A stretch of 64,000 bases of DNA from contig NZ_JAAFZH010000014.1 of assembly GCF_010435915.1 (NCBI RefSeq), positions 62,001-126,000 on the forward strand, in the 5' to 3' direction. This DNA comes from Spirosoma terrae. GTDB lineage: Bacteria; Bacteroidota; Bacteroidia; Cytophagales; Spirosomataceae. Under the pieces are notes generated by a model that worked only from the letters and a program-made list of their open reading frames with translations, was not told the origin of the DNA and searched no databases. Both the position numbers and the translations under genes were made by a program. The number at the start of each line of letters is the position of its first letter. Within the stretch, counting starts at the first letter, position 1. Shown here piece after piece: positions 50,536-60,004 of the stretch.

Positions 50536-51666
50536 TCATATACGTTTGTCAAGTATAAGCGTATAGTAGTTTAGTAGCTTTTCTGACTCGCTGCTCCAAT
50601 TGTACTTACGCTCCACAGCTTGTCTACCGTTTAGCCCCATCGTAAAAGCTTTTTCTGGGTTCTCAATCAACTCGATAAGTGCTTGCGCTACCTGAACAGG
50701 ATCATGTGGTGAAATACAAAAGCCACAGTCATAGCGTTCTACTACATCTTTGTACAGCCGAAAATCCGACGTAATAACGGGTAAGCCTAAAGCCATATAC
50801 TCAAAAAGCTTAGTCGGGTACGATTCCGTATAATCGCCAACTGGTTTGAGCAGGGCCAGACCAGCCGTTACGTTGTCTATATACTGAAAAGCCTTTTGTT
50901 GGTCGGTATACCCATAAAAACGCAGATTATCTCGAATGGAGTCATAGCCAGGGAGTTGATCCAGCTCGCTTTTCGGTAGTTGCCTCTCACCAAACAAATA
51001 CATTATAAACCCAGGGTATTTTGTTTTTACCAGAGCTAGTCCAGCAACCAACGTATCAAAAGCTCTTTCAAGACTGATCTGGCCAATGTAGAAAAATTCA
51101 GGAGCTATCGAATTAGGTGAATAAGCTTTTCGAAATTGATCCAGAAACGATAATTGCGGAAAATTATAGATGATACAATACGGGTTCTGCAAATCGGTAT
51201 AGGTGTCCAGATAGCCATGTTCAGTGAAAATGAGATAAAATTGTCGGTGAGCTAGTCTATCGGCCCATCTAAATGGCCAGATTGCCCATGAACCCTGGTT
51301 CGTAGCCTTCGTGTCCAGCTTTTTATAGAAATTCTCGTGTACCTCGTAAATAACCGGGATGCGTAGAATCAGTTGAATAAGCCGGGCCAAAGGAATTAGT
51401 TCGGGATCGTAGAGATGCAGAAGTTTCGGGCGGAAGTATAAAGCATACCCAAAGGCTAACGGCTGGCTAAAAAGAACTCTGAACAATAACTTCCTGAATT
51501 TTGGGAGCCATACGTAGTGAACGCCCTTATTACGTCCAGTTGGGGCATGAGGTAAGGCGGCAATGACATCATAATGCGGAGCAAGACTAGGGATAACTCT
51601 GTTAGTTACCCGTGGGTCCTGGTAAGGGTGAGCAGTACTAATATGCAGAATGCGGACTTTTTCCAT
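50536..51666 (-). CDS. glycosyltransferase family 4-like protein
   Basis: 376 residues. GT-B fold: the N-terminal domain begins VRILHISTAHPYQDPRVTNRVIPSLA; the C-terminal donor domain shows PEFFYIGQISLERAFDTLVAGLALV, LRFYGYTDQQKAFQYI, and the EX7E-type block PTKLFEYMALGLPVITSDF then VERYDCGFCISPHDP. Acts in the cytoplasm on a nucleotide sugar, acceptor unknown. It lies 42 nt downstream of the DUF922 gene on the same strand, so both may be one unit. It is not part of the polysaccharide cluster on the plus strand. Confidence 0.88.
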   Translation of the reverse strand: MEKVRILHISTAHPYQDPRVTNRVIPSLAPHYDVIAALPHAPTGRNKGVHYVWLPKFRKLLFRVLFSQPLAFGYALYFRPKLLHLYDPELIPLARLIQLILRIPVIYEVHENFYKKLDTKATNQGSWAIWPFRWADRLAHRQFYLIFTEHGYLDTYTDLQNPYCIIYNFPQLSFLDQFRKAYSPNSIAPEFFYIGQISLERAFDTLVAGLALVKTKYPGFIMYLFGERQLPKSELDQLPGYDSIRDNLRFYGYTDQQKAFQYIDNVTAGLALLKPVGDYTESYPTKLFEYMALGLPVITSDFRLYKDVVERYDCGFCISPHDPVQVAQALIELIENPEKAFTMGLNGRQAVERKYNWSSESEKLLNYYTLILDKRI

Positions 51667-51707
51667 GAAAGACTACAGCGTTCCTTCGCGAACCATACAG
51701 AACGTCC

Positions 51708-52790
51708 TCATTTTTTTACGCCAAAGCTACGTAGTTCGGCATCAATTTGCTGATTCCATCGCTCCTGTGCTGCCTGATTAATGCCGTGGTTTGTTTCACT
51801 ATCATATATCTCCTGCATTTTGCTCATCTCTCGGTATTGCTCGATAAACTGGTATTGGATAATGCTGTTGTAATCTTCCAGGGTCAGACTGTCGGGCTGG
51901 ATTTTTCGCTTAAAGCGTTCGGTAATGATTTTTGTTATGTCAAAATGGCGTTGCTCATGATTCAGCGAATAGGGCGTTTTGGCTTCTGCACGGCCCCAAG
52001 ATGAGTTTTTAAGCATATAAGCTTTGAGTAACAGATTAACATTGATAATGCCATTCTTGACCGAGCTTTTACCTTCATAAGCGAAGCTGGTGAAGACCTC
52101 CGCTGCGTATCGGCTCCCCGCTCGCGGAACAGCACGGAAATCGGACCAGGTAAGCTTGCGATCTGGATTATAATAAACAGTATCGTTGTCGGTAATTCGG
52201 GAGTCATCGGTAAACGTAACGGTCAGATCCTTGGCCAGTTTTTCGTTCTGGCCAGCTTCCCGATTCATATAATTATTAAGATTAGTAAGGGAAGCAACTA
52301 ATGCCTGACGTATCGTAGTGCCGATAACGTCGATTTGGCCAAGTGGACGAGTATATTTAGCCGTACTACGATATTCGGTTAGGCGGGTGCTAGTTTCAGC
52401 GCCAGAATCATCGTTGCCCAGTAGCTTAAACGCTACAAAAAAGGCAATGTTGCCGGTAACTCGATTCCCTACTGCCGTTTCAGTAACCTTACATTCCCGA
52501 ATGCGAACCGCAATCGGACGTAGTGACCGATTCTGTTTTAGATTCTGATTGATAAACGTACGAAAACTGTTTACTACTCCTCCTTGCAAATCGACAGGTT
52601 GAGGTGGTTGGTTCAGCACCAGAGCTAATCGGGCAATGGCGCCTTTTTCACTACGTTGATCTGTGATGGTAGCGATATGAAATTCCTTAGGCGTGAAGGA
52701 AATTGGTTGAGGGGCAAGGCGAATCGTGGTGGTAGGAGACTGAAATGAAAACAGACTCAGCAGAAACAATCCGCATAGAATTTTATGCAT
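51708..52790 (-). CDS. DUF922-like secreted putative zinc protease
   Basis: About 360 residues from the ATG at 52790, which begins a signal peptide (HKILCGLFLLSLFSFQS); the longer frame runs into the secA terminator. N-terminal half: unknown beta-rich domain (PISFTPKEFHIATITDQRSEKGAIARLALVLNQPP in pieces). C-terminal half: DUF922 pattern RKLTWSDFRAVPRAGSRYAAEV, YEGKSSVKNGIINVNLLL, and the HExxH motif in SLNHEQRHFDITKI. DUF922 is predicted to be a secreted zinc-dependent protease; activity is not proven. Expected to be periplasmic. Confidence 0.78.
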   Translation of the reverse strand: MHKILCGLFLLSLFSFQSPTTTIRLAPQPISFTPKEFHIATITDQRSEKGAIARLALVLNQPPQPVDLQGGVVNSFRTFINQNLKQNRSLRPIAVRIRECKVTETAVGNRVTGNIAFFVAFKLLGNDDSGAETSTRLTEYRSTAKYTRPLGQIDVIGTTIRQALVASLTNLNNYMNREAGQNEKLAKDLTVTFTDDSRITDNDTVYYNPDRKLTWSDFRAVPRAGSRYAAEVFTSFAYEGKSSVKNGIINVNLLLKAYMLKNSSWGRAEAKTPYSLNHEQRHFDITKIITERFKRKIQPDSLTLEDYNSIIQYQFIEQYREMSKMQEIYDSETNHGINQAAQERWNQQIDAELRSFGVKK

Positions 52791-52813
52791 CCAATTTGAC
52801 GTGGTCTTTATTA

Positions 52814-52862
52814 ATTGCCAGAAAGCCTCCCGAATATACAATTTGGGAGGCTTTCTGGCAAT
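52814..52862. terminator. terminator of secA, 18-bp perfect stem
   Basis: Arms 52814-52831 and 52845-52862 (core AGAAAGCCTCCC / GGGAGGCTTTCT) are exact complements with a 13-nt loop, 20 nt after the secA stop on the minus strand. Confidence 0.85.
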
Positions 52863-52881
52863 AGTAATTTAGAGGATTGAT

Positions 52882-55800
52882 TTACTCGATCAGCATAGCT
52901 TTGCCGCTTGCTACGTCGTTCTCAACCGTTTTGAATTTAACGTCTCGTTTAACCGATCCGTCGGCATATTGTACGTTAACGCGAGCGTTGCGGTCGAGCT
53001 TAGCGACGCGTACTGGCTGACGTGGCGGCATTGGCGGGGCTCCGGCGCCCATAGCATCGTTCTCGGCCATCCGACGAGCATATTCTTCCGGACCTGTTGC
53101 CAGATGATCGTCATCGAAATCTTCCATATTCGTATGCAACTCAGGTTGAGGCTCTGGACGACGTTGGGCTGGTGCCTGGCGAATCTCCTGCTCCACTTCT
53201 TCTGCCTGAGCCGGAATATCCGCTTTGGTCAGGAAGCTAATCGTATCAAAATTAACTTTGTTCAGGAAGCGCTTAAACAGCTCGACCGATTCGAATTTGT
53301 AAACGAGCAACGGATCTTTCTGCTCAAATACGGCATTCTGCACGGACTGTTTCAGGTCGTCCATTTCGCGGAGGTGTTCTTTCCACTCCTGGTCAATGAC
53401 AGAAAGCGTAACGGCTTTTTCCATCTCCGTAACGAGTTCCCGTCCACTTGTTTCTACGGCTTTACGAAGATCAGCAACAACTGTAAGTTCGTGTAAACCA
53501 TCGGAGAAAGGAACAACAATATTTTTAATCTGATGCCCCTGTTCATTGAATACCTGATTCAGAACAGGTAGTGCTTTGTCGGCTATAGCGAGGTTCTTTG
53601 CCTGATATTGTTCTTCCGTTTCTTCATAGAGTCGACGAACCTGATCAGCTTTTTTCAGACGGTTGAATTCATCGCCAGTTAGTTGTGGCTGAAAACCAAG
53701 CGTAGTCAACAACTGAAGTTTTACTTCGTCGTAGTTGCCTTCCGAATTATTGACGGTTTCTTCTACTACGTCGTACATCGTATTGGCAATGTCGAGCGGT
53801 AACCGATCGCCAAACAACGCATTCCGACGACGTTTGTAGATGGCCTCACGCTGGTAGTTCATTACGTCGTCATATTCCAGCAAACGCTTCCGAATGCCGA
53901 AGTTGTTTTCCTCGACTTTTTTCTGCGCCCGCTCAATCGACTTGGTAATCATAGAGTGCTGGATAACTTCGCCTTCTTCCAGCCCCATGCGGTCCATTAC
54001 TTTGGCAATACGTTCTGAGCCGAACAAGCGCATCAGACTATCTTCCAGCGAAACAAAGAACTGCGACGTACCAGGGTCACCCTGACGACCAGCCCGACCA
54101 CGTAACTGCCGGTCAACTCGGCGCGATTCGTGGCGTTCCGTACCGATAATAGCCAGACCACCCGCAGCTTTAGATTCTGGCGTCAGTTTAATGTCCGTAC
54201 CACGACCCGCCATGTTCGTAGCAATCGTTACGGTGCCTGGCATACCTGCCGATGCTACAATTTCAGCTTCTCGTTGGTGGTATTTCGCATTTAGAACCTG
54301 GTGCTGAATCTTACGCATTGTCAGCATCCGGCTTAGCAACTCAGAGTTTTCTACTGAAGTTGTACCAACCAGTACTGGGCGGCCTTTTTCAACCAGGCTG
54401 GTGATTTCGTCTGCCACAGCATTGTATTTTTCCCGGACCGAACGATATACTTTGTCTTCCTGGTCTTTTCGGCTGATGGTGCGGTTGGTTGGAATAACCA
54501 CTACGTCCATTTTATAGATTTGCCAGAATTCAGACGCTTCTGTTTCAGCTGTACCGGTCATACCGGCCCGTTTGTGATACATCCGGAAGTAGTTTTGAAG
54601 CGTCACAGTCGCATAGGTCTGAGTCGCATCCTCAACCTTTACGTTCTCCTTAGCTTCAACCGCCTGGTGCAAACCGTCCGACCAACGACGACCTTCCATG
54701 ATACGTCCCGTTTGCTCATCAACTATTTTTACCTTACCGTCCATGATAACGTATTCCGTATCACGTTCAAACAGACAGTATGCTTTCAATAGCTGATTGA
54801 CGGTGTTGATCCGCTGCGTTTTTACAGCGTAGTCGCGGACAACAGCTTCTTTATGCAGAATTTTTTCCTGCTCAGAGAAATCGCTATCCTTATCAATGGC
54901 GTTCAAATCAATGGACAGATCGGGAAGAATGAAGAAATTAGGATCTTCACCTGAACCCGTAATGAAATCGATCCCTTTTTCGGTCAGATCAATGCTGTTG
55001 TGCCGCTCATCAATCGTGAAATAAAGTGGAGCATCGGCTTCCGGCATTAATTTCTGATTCTCTGCCAAGTAGATGGCTTCTGTTTTTTGTAGAAGCGCTT
55101 TATTACCCGTTTCACTCAAAAACTTGATCAGCGGTTTATGTTTCGGCAAACCACGGAAAGCCCGGAACAATGATAAACCTCCTTCTTTTTCATCACCAGC
55201 GGCAATTTTCTTCTTCGCGTCGTTCAGATAGTCATAGACTAGCTTACGCTGTGCTTCCACAACGCGAGATACACGCGGTTTCAGCTCAATGTAATCCTGC
55301 TCATCACCGCGAGGTACTGGACCGCTGATAATTAATGGTGTTCGGGCGTCATCAATTAAAACGGAGTCAACCTCATCAACCATCGCGTAATGGTGTTTCC
55401 GCTGAACCAGCTCGCCCGTTTCGCGGGCCATGTTATCGCGCAGATAATCAAAACCGAATTCGTTATTGGTACCATACGTAATATCGGCAAGATAAGCCTG
55501 CTTACGGGCAACCGAATTGGGCTGATGTTTATCGATGCAGTCGACGCGAAGACCGTGGAACTCGAACAACGGAGCCATCCATTCGGAGTCACGTTTCGCC
55601 AGGTAATCGTTCACCGTTACGATATGTACACCACGACCCGCCAGACCATTCAGGAAAGCGGGGAACGTAGCAACCAGGGTTTTACCTTCACCGGTGGCCA
55701 TTTCCGCAATTTTACCCTGGTGAAGAACAACACCACCAATAATCTGTACATCATAATGGACCATATCCCACTTGACAGATGTACCGGCAGCATCCCAGCG

Positions 55801-56268
55801 ATTAGCCCAGTGAGCCAGCTCGCCATCGATTACTACATTTCGTTTACGGATCGCGATCTCACGATCAAAATCGTTGGCTGTAACCGTAATCTGCTCATTT
55901 TCGGTAAACCGACGGGCGGTTTCTTTAACAACAGCAAACGCTTTTGGTAAAATCACCATCAGGACCCGCTCCAGCTCTGTATTCCGATCGGCCTCCAGTT
56001 TATCGATCTGGTTAAAGAGACGTTCTTTTTCATTGACATCCACATCGGGATGATTGGCAGCTTCACTGAGTTCGACCAATTGATTGTCGATATCGCCTAA
56101 CTCCTCAGCGATCTGTGCTTTAAGTTCGGCTGATACGCGACGAAGCTCATCGTTGGAAAGGTCTTTTAACCGGGCAAACTCGGCATTCACCTTTTCAACA
56201 TAAGGAAGCAATTCCTTAATGTCTCGTTGCGATTTAGTACCGAAAAACTTAGCTATCAGATTAATCAT
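52882..56268 (-). CDS. secA: preprotein translocase ATPase SecA
   Basis: 1,128 residues, long as in other Bacteroidota. Motor domain: GKIAEMATGEGKTLVATFPAF (Walker A), VHIVTVNDYLAKRD, MVDEVDSVLIDDARTPLIISG (DEAD-like), helicase motifs GRPVLVGTTSVENSE, NMAGRGTDIKL and RQLRGRAGRQGDPG. Preprotein-binding and scaffold domains follow. An extra region around residues 325-400 (KKKIAAGDEKEGGLSLFRAFRGL) is the Bacteroidota insertion. The C terminus has no zinc-binding cysteines, unlike E. coli SecA. It drives Sec export, on which the T9SS cargo proteins also depend. Promoter at 56367-56396. Confidence 0.97.
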   Translation of the reverse strand: MINLIAKFFGTKSQRDIKELLPYVEKVNAEFARLKDLSNDELRRVSAELKAQIAEELGDIDNQLVELSEAANHPDVDVNEKERLFNQIDKLEADRNTELERVLMVILPKAFAVVKETARRFTENEQITVTANDFDREIAIRKRNVVIDGELAHWANRWDAAGTSVKWDMVHYDVQIIGGVVLHQGKIAEMATGEGKTLVATFPAFLNGLAGRGVHIVTVNDYLAKRDSEWMAPLFEFHGLRVDCIDKHQPNSVARKQAYLADITYGTNNEFGFDYLRDNMARETGELVQRKHHYAMVDEVDSVLIDDARTPLIISGPVPRGDEQDYIELKPRVSRVVEAQRKLVYDYLNDAKKKIAAGDEKEGGLSLFRAFRGLPKHKPLIKFLSETGNKALLQKTEAIYLAENQKLMPEADAPLYFTIDERHNSIDLTEKGIDFITGSGEDPNFFILPDLSIDLNAIDKDSDFSEQEKILHKEAVVRDYAVKTQRINTVNQLLKAYCLFERDTEYVIMDGKVKIVDEQTGRIMEGRRWSDGLHQAVEAKENVKVEDATQTYATVTLQNYFRMYHKRAGMTGTAETEASEFWQIYKMDVVVIPTNRTISRKDQEDKVYRSVREKYNAVADEITSLVEKGRPVLVGTTSVENSELLSRMLTMRKIQHQVLNAKYHQREAEIVASAGMPGTVTIATNMAGRGTDIKLTPESKAAGGLAIIGTERHESRRVDRQLRGRAGRQGDPGTSQFFVSLEDSLMRLFGSERIAKVMDRMGLEEGEVIQHSMITKSIERAQKKVEENNFGIRKRLLEYDDVMNYQREAIYKRRRNALFGDRLPLDIANTMYDVVEETVNNSEGNYDEVKLQLLTTLGFQPQLTGDEFNRLKKADQVRRLYEETEEQYQAKNLAIADKALPVLNQVFNEQGHQIKNIVVPFSDGLHELTVVADLRKAVETSGRELVTEMEKAVTLSVIDQEWKEHLREMDDLKQSVQNAVFEQKDPLLVYKFESVELFKRFLNKVNFDTISFLTKADIPAQAEEVEQEIRQAPAQRRPEPQPELHTNMEDFDDDHLATGPEEYARRMAENDAMGAGAPPMPPRQPVRVAKLDRNARVNVQYADGSVKRDVKFKTVENDVASGKAMLIE

Positions 56269-56366
56269 ATTTTCGGGAAATAATTAGCAGCTCTAAGAAT
56301 TATGTTTTTTTGTAGCTGTTTGTAAATATGCCTGTACTTACTTTTTTAGCAGCTATTATTTTTCTA

Positions 56367-56396
56367 CAAATTTAGTGCATTAAGATGGGACTACAA
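56367..56396 (-). promoter_or_regulatory. secA promoter (TTG, 19 nt, TAAATTTG)
   Basis: On the minus strand TTG (56396-56394) is followed after 19 nt by TAAATTTG (56374-56367), a full match to the Bacteroidota -33/-7 consensus. Predicted start near 56360, giving a leader of about 90 nt. Confidence 0.65.
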
Positions 56397-56438
56397 GGTA
56401 AGATAGCCCTTGATAGACACAGCTTACTAAGTGGGAAC

Positions 56439-56467
56439 TTGCTTTTACAAGGAATCTATTACTTTTG
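56439..56467 (+). promoter_or_regulatory. promoter of the polysaccharide operon (TTG, 18 nt, TACTTTTG)
   Basis: TTG (56439-56441) and TACTTTTG (56460-56467) with 18 nt between, matching the Bacteroidota consensus. Predicted start near 56474, about 26 nt before the wza-like ATG. It is divergent from the secA promoter; the -33 boxes are 42 nt apart. Confidence 0.65.
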
Positions 56468-56499
56468 CGGATCAAATATTGGCCCAATAGCCACTGTTT

Positions 56500-58899
56500 A
56501 TGCTTACCACCGACAAATTGTCACGTTTTACTCGTTGTATAAAGCCATTTTATATTGGTTTAGTACTATTAGCACTGACATCCACACATCAGGTATTCGC
56601 TCAAGCTCCTCGTCAACGTGTTGACCAACTAAGTGATGAAGACGTAATGAATTTTTATAAAAGAGGGCAATCCAGTGGTCTAACAGAAGCTCAAATTGAA
56701 CAGGCGGCTATGTCGCAGGGATATACACTGGATGATATTGCCAAGATGCGGAAACGCATTAACGATCTTCGCACTCGTCAAACAATTCCCCAAAGCCAAA
56801 CGCAAACGAGTGGTTATCGAGGCCGAACGCTGCCTGATGACATATCCCGACGTATTGACTCCTTACCTACAACAGAAGGACGTAGAGACACAACCAAAAA
56901 GCTAAAAGTTTTTGGGGCATCGCTTTTTGAAAATGCCAATCTGTCATTTGAACCAAATTTACGTATTGCTACACCCCGTAGCTATATAGTTGGTCCCGAT
57001 GATGAGATTCGAGTCGATATTGCAGGCGCTTCCACAGGTGACTTTGATTTGAAAGTGACACCAGATGGAACAGTAAAAGTGCCTAATCTGCCTCCTATTT
57101 TTGTAGCAGGGCTTACTGTAGAGCAGGCCGAACAGCGAATAATTACTCGTTTACGGCAAGGCGGCTACCAGGGACTTGGGCAGCCTGGTAGCGGGACTAC
57201 AGCGAACGTAACATTGACAAATATCCGTAGTATACGTGTAACATTGGTTGGCGAAGTTGTTCATCCAGGCACGTATACTATATCATCGTTGGGTACTGCT
57301 TTCAATGCGCTTTATCTGGCGGGGGGGCCAAATCCAGAAACCGGATCTTTTCGTAAGATTAATATCATCCGTGGCAACCGGGTCATACGTACTATCGATT
57401 TGTATGATTTTATCTTGCGAGCCGATCAGCGGGATAATATCCGTTTGCAGGATCAAGACGTAATACGGGTAGCTGATTACGAAACTCGGGTTGAATTAAC
57501 GGGAGAAGTACGTCGCCCTGCTATTTTTGAAATGTTACCTGGTGAAACGCTGAAAAATTTGCTTAGTTACGCGGGTGGCTTTGGCGATGATGCTTACCGA
57601 GCCTCTATCACCCTTCGACGCAATACCTCTAGGGAACGTAGAATCGTTACGATCACTGAAGATCAGCTAGCTAACTTTATGCCTCAACGTGGAGACAAGT
57701 ATTTTGTCGGTAAAATTCTTGAACGTTACGAAAACCGAGTTCAGATAGCTGGTGCGGTAATGCGTCCAGGGGATTACGCACTAGAGCCTGGGTTGGAAAC
57801 AGTGAAGCAGTTGGTCGAACGGGCAGAGGGATTGCGTAAAGATGCATTTACGAATCGGGCTACGATCCTACGGGAACGAGCTGATATGGACCGCGAGAAT
57901 TTATCATTTGATTTGGGCAAGCTATTGCGTGGAGAAATTTCGGATATTACACTTCAGCGGCAAGACAGTTTAACGGTTCTATCTATTCGGGATTTACGTG
58001 AAGAGTACTATGTCATTGTTGAAGGGGCAGTCAATAAGCCAGACACAATTCCTTTTGTTAATAATTTGAGTGTTGCTGATCTAATTGCGCAGGCAGGTGG
58101 TTTTCAGGAAGGAGCTAAGCCAAGCTTGATTGAGGTATCACGACGTATTCGGCAGGATTCATCGGGAATCCGCCCAACGGTATTAGATATATATCGCTTT
58201 GCCATAGATCGTAATTTGCAGATTAGCCCGCTGGATAGTAGCTCACGGAATTCTGCTGGATTTCAGCTACAGCCATTTGACATTGTCTACGTCCGTACAT
58301 CAGCCAATTATGAAGCACAACGGCAGGTAAACGTATCAGGTGAAGTGATGCAGCCCGGGAACTATGCAATATTTAGCCGCGAAGAGCGCATTAGTGATAT
58401 TATTAAACGAGCTGGTGGACTAAAACCTGAAGCCTATTTAGCAGGTGCCCGTATTCTTAGAAAAGGAGAAGTAATCGGTAACGATTTGCGAAATGTACTT
58501 ACTGACCCAGGGGCGGAAGAAAATCTATTACTTCAGGATGGCGATACATTGGTTATAGCTCGCCGGTCCGAAATAGTCTCCATACAGGGTGGTGTTCTTA
58601 ATCCATCCGCTGTCAGTTTTAAGTCTGATTATAAATTTGGTGATTACATCAGTGAAGCTGGCGGTTATACTGATAATGCACGGAAAAGTAAGGCTTATGT
58701 AATCTATCCAAATGGACGCAAAGATCGGACCCACAAGTTTCTATTCTTTACATCAAGGCCAGAAGTTGAACCTGGTTCAACAGTAGTAGTACCTTTTAAG
58801 CCATTGGATAATAACAAATTAACTCCAGCAGAACGAATAGGGATATTCTCTTTACTTGCGACTGTGTCTATTGCTTTAATTAATGTATTAGTTCGTTAA
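56500..58899 (+). CDS. polysaccharide export outer-membrane protein (Wza-like, multiple SLBB domains)
   Basis: 799 residues. Signal peptide about 1-35 (FYIGLVLLALTSTHQVFAQ). Poly_export domain at about 165-245 (YIVGPDDEIRVDIAG, VTPDGTVKVPNLPPIFVAGLTVEQAEQRI). At least five SLBB-type repeats follow, each like VTLVGEVVHPGTYTISS, VELTGEVRRPAIFEMLPGE, VQIAGAVMRPGDYALEPG, VIVEGAVNKPDTIPF, VNVSGEVMQPGNYAIF and VSIQGGVLNPSAV. A C-terminal hydrophobic segment (IGIFSLLATVSIALINVLV) ends the protein. It is about twice the length of E. coli Wza and fits the long Bacteroidota type. It forms the export channel. First gene of the locus. Confidence 0.92.
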   Translation: MLTTDKLSRFTRCIKPFYIGLVLLALTSTHQVFAQAPRQRVDQLSDEDVMNFYKRGQSSGLTEAQIEQAAMSQGYTLDDIAKMRKRINDLRTRQTIPQSQTQTSGYRGRTLPDDISRRIDSLPTTEGRRDTTKKLKVFGASLFENANLSFEPNLRIATPRSYIVGPDDEIRVDIAGASTGDFDLKVTPDGTVKVPNLPPIFVAGLTVEQAEQRIITRLRQGGYQGLGQPGSGTTANVTLTNIRSIRVTLVGEVVHPGTYTISSLGTAFNALYLAGGPNPETGSFRKINIIRGNRVIRTIDLYDFILRADQRDNIRLQDQDVIRVADYETRVELTGEVRRPAIFEMLPGETLKNLLSYAGGFGDDAYRASITLRRNTSRERRIVTITEDQLANFMPQRGDKYFVGKILERYENRVQIAGAVMRPGDYALEPGLETVKQLVERAEGLRKDAFTNRATILRERADMDRENLSFDLGKLLRGEISDITLQRQDSLTVLSIRDLREEYYVIVEGAVNKPDTIPFVNNLSVADLIAQAGGFQEGAKPSLIEVSRRIRQDSSGIRPTVLDIYRFAIDRNLQISPLDSSSRNSAGFQLQPFDIVYVRTSANYEAQRQVNVSGEVMQPGNYAIFSREERISDIIKRAGGLKPEAYLAGARILRKGEVIGNDLRNVLTDPGAEENLLLQDGDTLVIARRSEIVSIQGGVLNPSAVSFKSDYKFGDYISEAGGYTDNARKSKAYVIYPNGRKDRTHKFLFFTSRPEVEPGSTVVVPFKPLDNNKLTPAERIGIFSLLATVSIALINVLVR

Positions 58900-58916
58900 T
58901 GACTTTCTAAATACTT

Positions 58917-59996
58917 ATGTCAGTTATTGAAACAAAAAAGAAGGAAAGCGTTGATGAGGACGAAATCGAGATTCGATTAAGTGAGATTTTGCTGTTTTTG
59001 AGGAATAAACGATGGAATATTATCGCTTTTTCTATTATAGGTATATTAATAGGTGCGCTATTTGCCTTTAGTAAACCTAATCAATATATCTCTCAAATTA
59101 TAGTATTACCAGAGATTCAAACAAAAAATGCAGGATTAAGTGGGTTAGGCTCTTTAGCTGGACTTGCAGGTATTGATATAAATAGTATGTCTGGAGGAAG
59201 TGTAGATGCAATAAGGCCAGATATTTACCCGGATGTTTTGAGCAGTGTGCCATTTGCCCTATATATTTTAGAGCAGCCAGTTTATTATTCAGTATTAAAA
59301 AAAGAAGTATCCTTAAAAGAGTTTTTCAAACAGCAAAGTCAAAAAGGTATAATTAGTAAATTGTTTTTTAAAAGTTATGATGACAAGTCAATAGAAAAGT
59401 ATAATACTAAAAATATAGGCCCTACGATTCAACTTACAGATGAACAAGAAAATTTGGTAAAACAGATACAGACATCTGTAGTAGCCACATTTGATAAGAA
59501 AACAGGTATGATTAAGATTTCTGTTATTCTACCTGACCAAATAGTGGCAGCTATAGTAGCGCGCTTATCTTTGGAATACTTAACGGAGTATATTACTAGC
59601 TATCGAACTGAAAAAGCCAGAAATCAAGTGGCTTTTTTGTCTAAACAAGTATCAGAGGCTAAAAGCAAGTACGAAGTTGCAGAGTACAACTTATCAAACT
59701 ATCGTGATAAGAATCGTAGTTTATTCTTAAATACTGCAAAAATAGAAGAGCAAAGGTTACAGGCCGAGTTTTTACTCTCTCAAACAGTCTATAATGATTT
59801 ATCTAAACAATTAGAACAAGCTAAAATCAAAGTAGAAGAAGAGTCACCAATCTTTAAAATACTAGAACCAGCTCAAGTTCCATTGAAAAAATATGCCCCT
59901 AAACGCAGTTTAATAATATTAGGGTTTACTATAGCGGCTACTATAATAGGCCTTATTTTCTATGGAATACGTGAATTTTCTTTCAAATTTAAATAA
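58917..59996 (+). CDS. chain-length determinant protein (Wzz family)
   Basis: 359 residues with two membrane helices: WNIIAFSIIGILIGALFAF (about 38-56) and LIILGFTIAATIIGLIFYG (about 328-350). Between them lies a periplasmic coiled-coil-rich domain (KARNQVAFLSKQVSEAKSKYEVAEYNLSNY). N-terminal DEDEIEIRLSEILLFLRNKR and C-terminal PAQVPLKKYAPKRS are typical of Wzz. It has no tyrosine-kinase domain. It sets polymer length with the Wza channel. It starts 17 nt after the Wza gene and is clearly more AT-rich than upstream genes. Confidence 0.9.
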   Translation: MSVIETKKKESVDEDEIEIRLSEILLFLRNKRWNIIAFSIIGILIGALFAFSKPNQYISQIIVLPEIQTKNAGLSGLGSLAGLAGIDINSMSGGSVDAIRPDIYPDVLSSVPFALYILEQPVYYSVLKKEVSLKEFFKQQSQKGIISKLFFKSYDDKSIEKYNTKNIGPTIQLTDEQENLVKQIQTSVVATFDKKTGMIKISVILPDQIVAAIVARLSLEYLTEYITSYRTEKARNQVAFLSKQVSEAKSKYEVAEYNLSNYRDKNRSLFLNTAKIEEQRLQAEFLLSQTVYNDLSKQLEQAKIKVEEESPIFKILEPAQVPLKKYAPKRSLIILGFTIAATIIGLIFYGIREFSFKFK

Positions 59997-60004
59997 TTAA
60001 TTTT

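Noticed and set aside
55390..55950. 186-codon ORF opposite secA, and the 175-codon ORF at 52969-53496
   Set aside because: Antisense shadows of a strongly conserved gene; no family features, and the secA frame accounts for the sequence.
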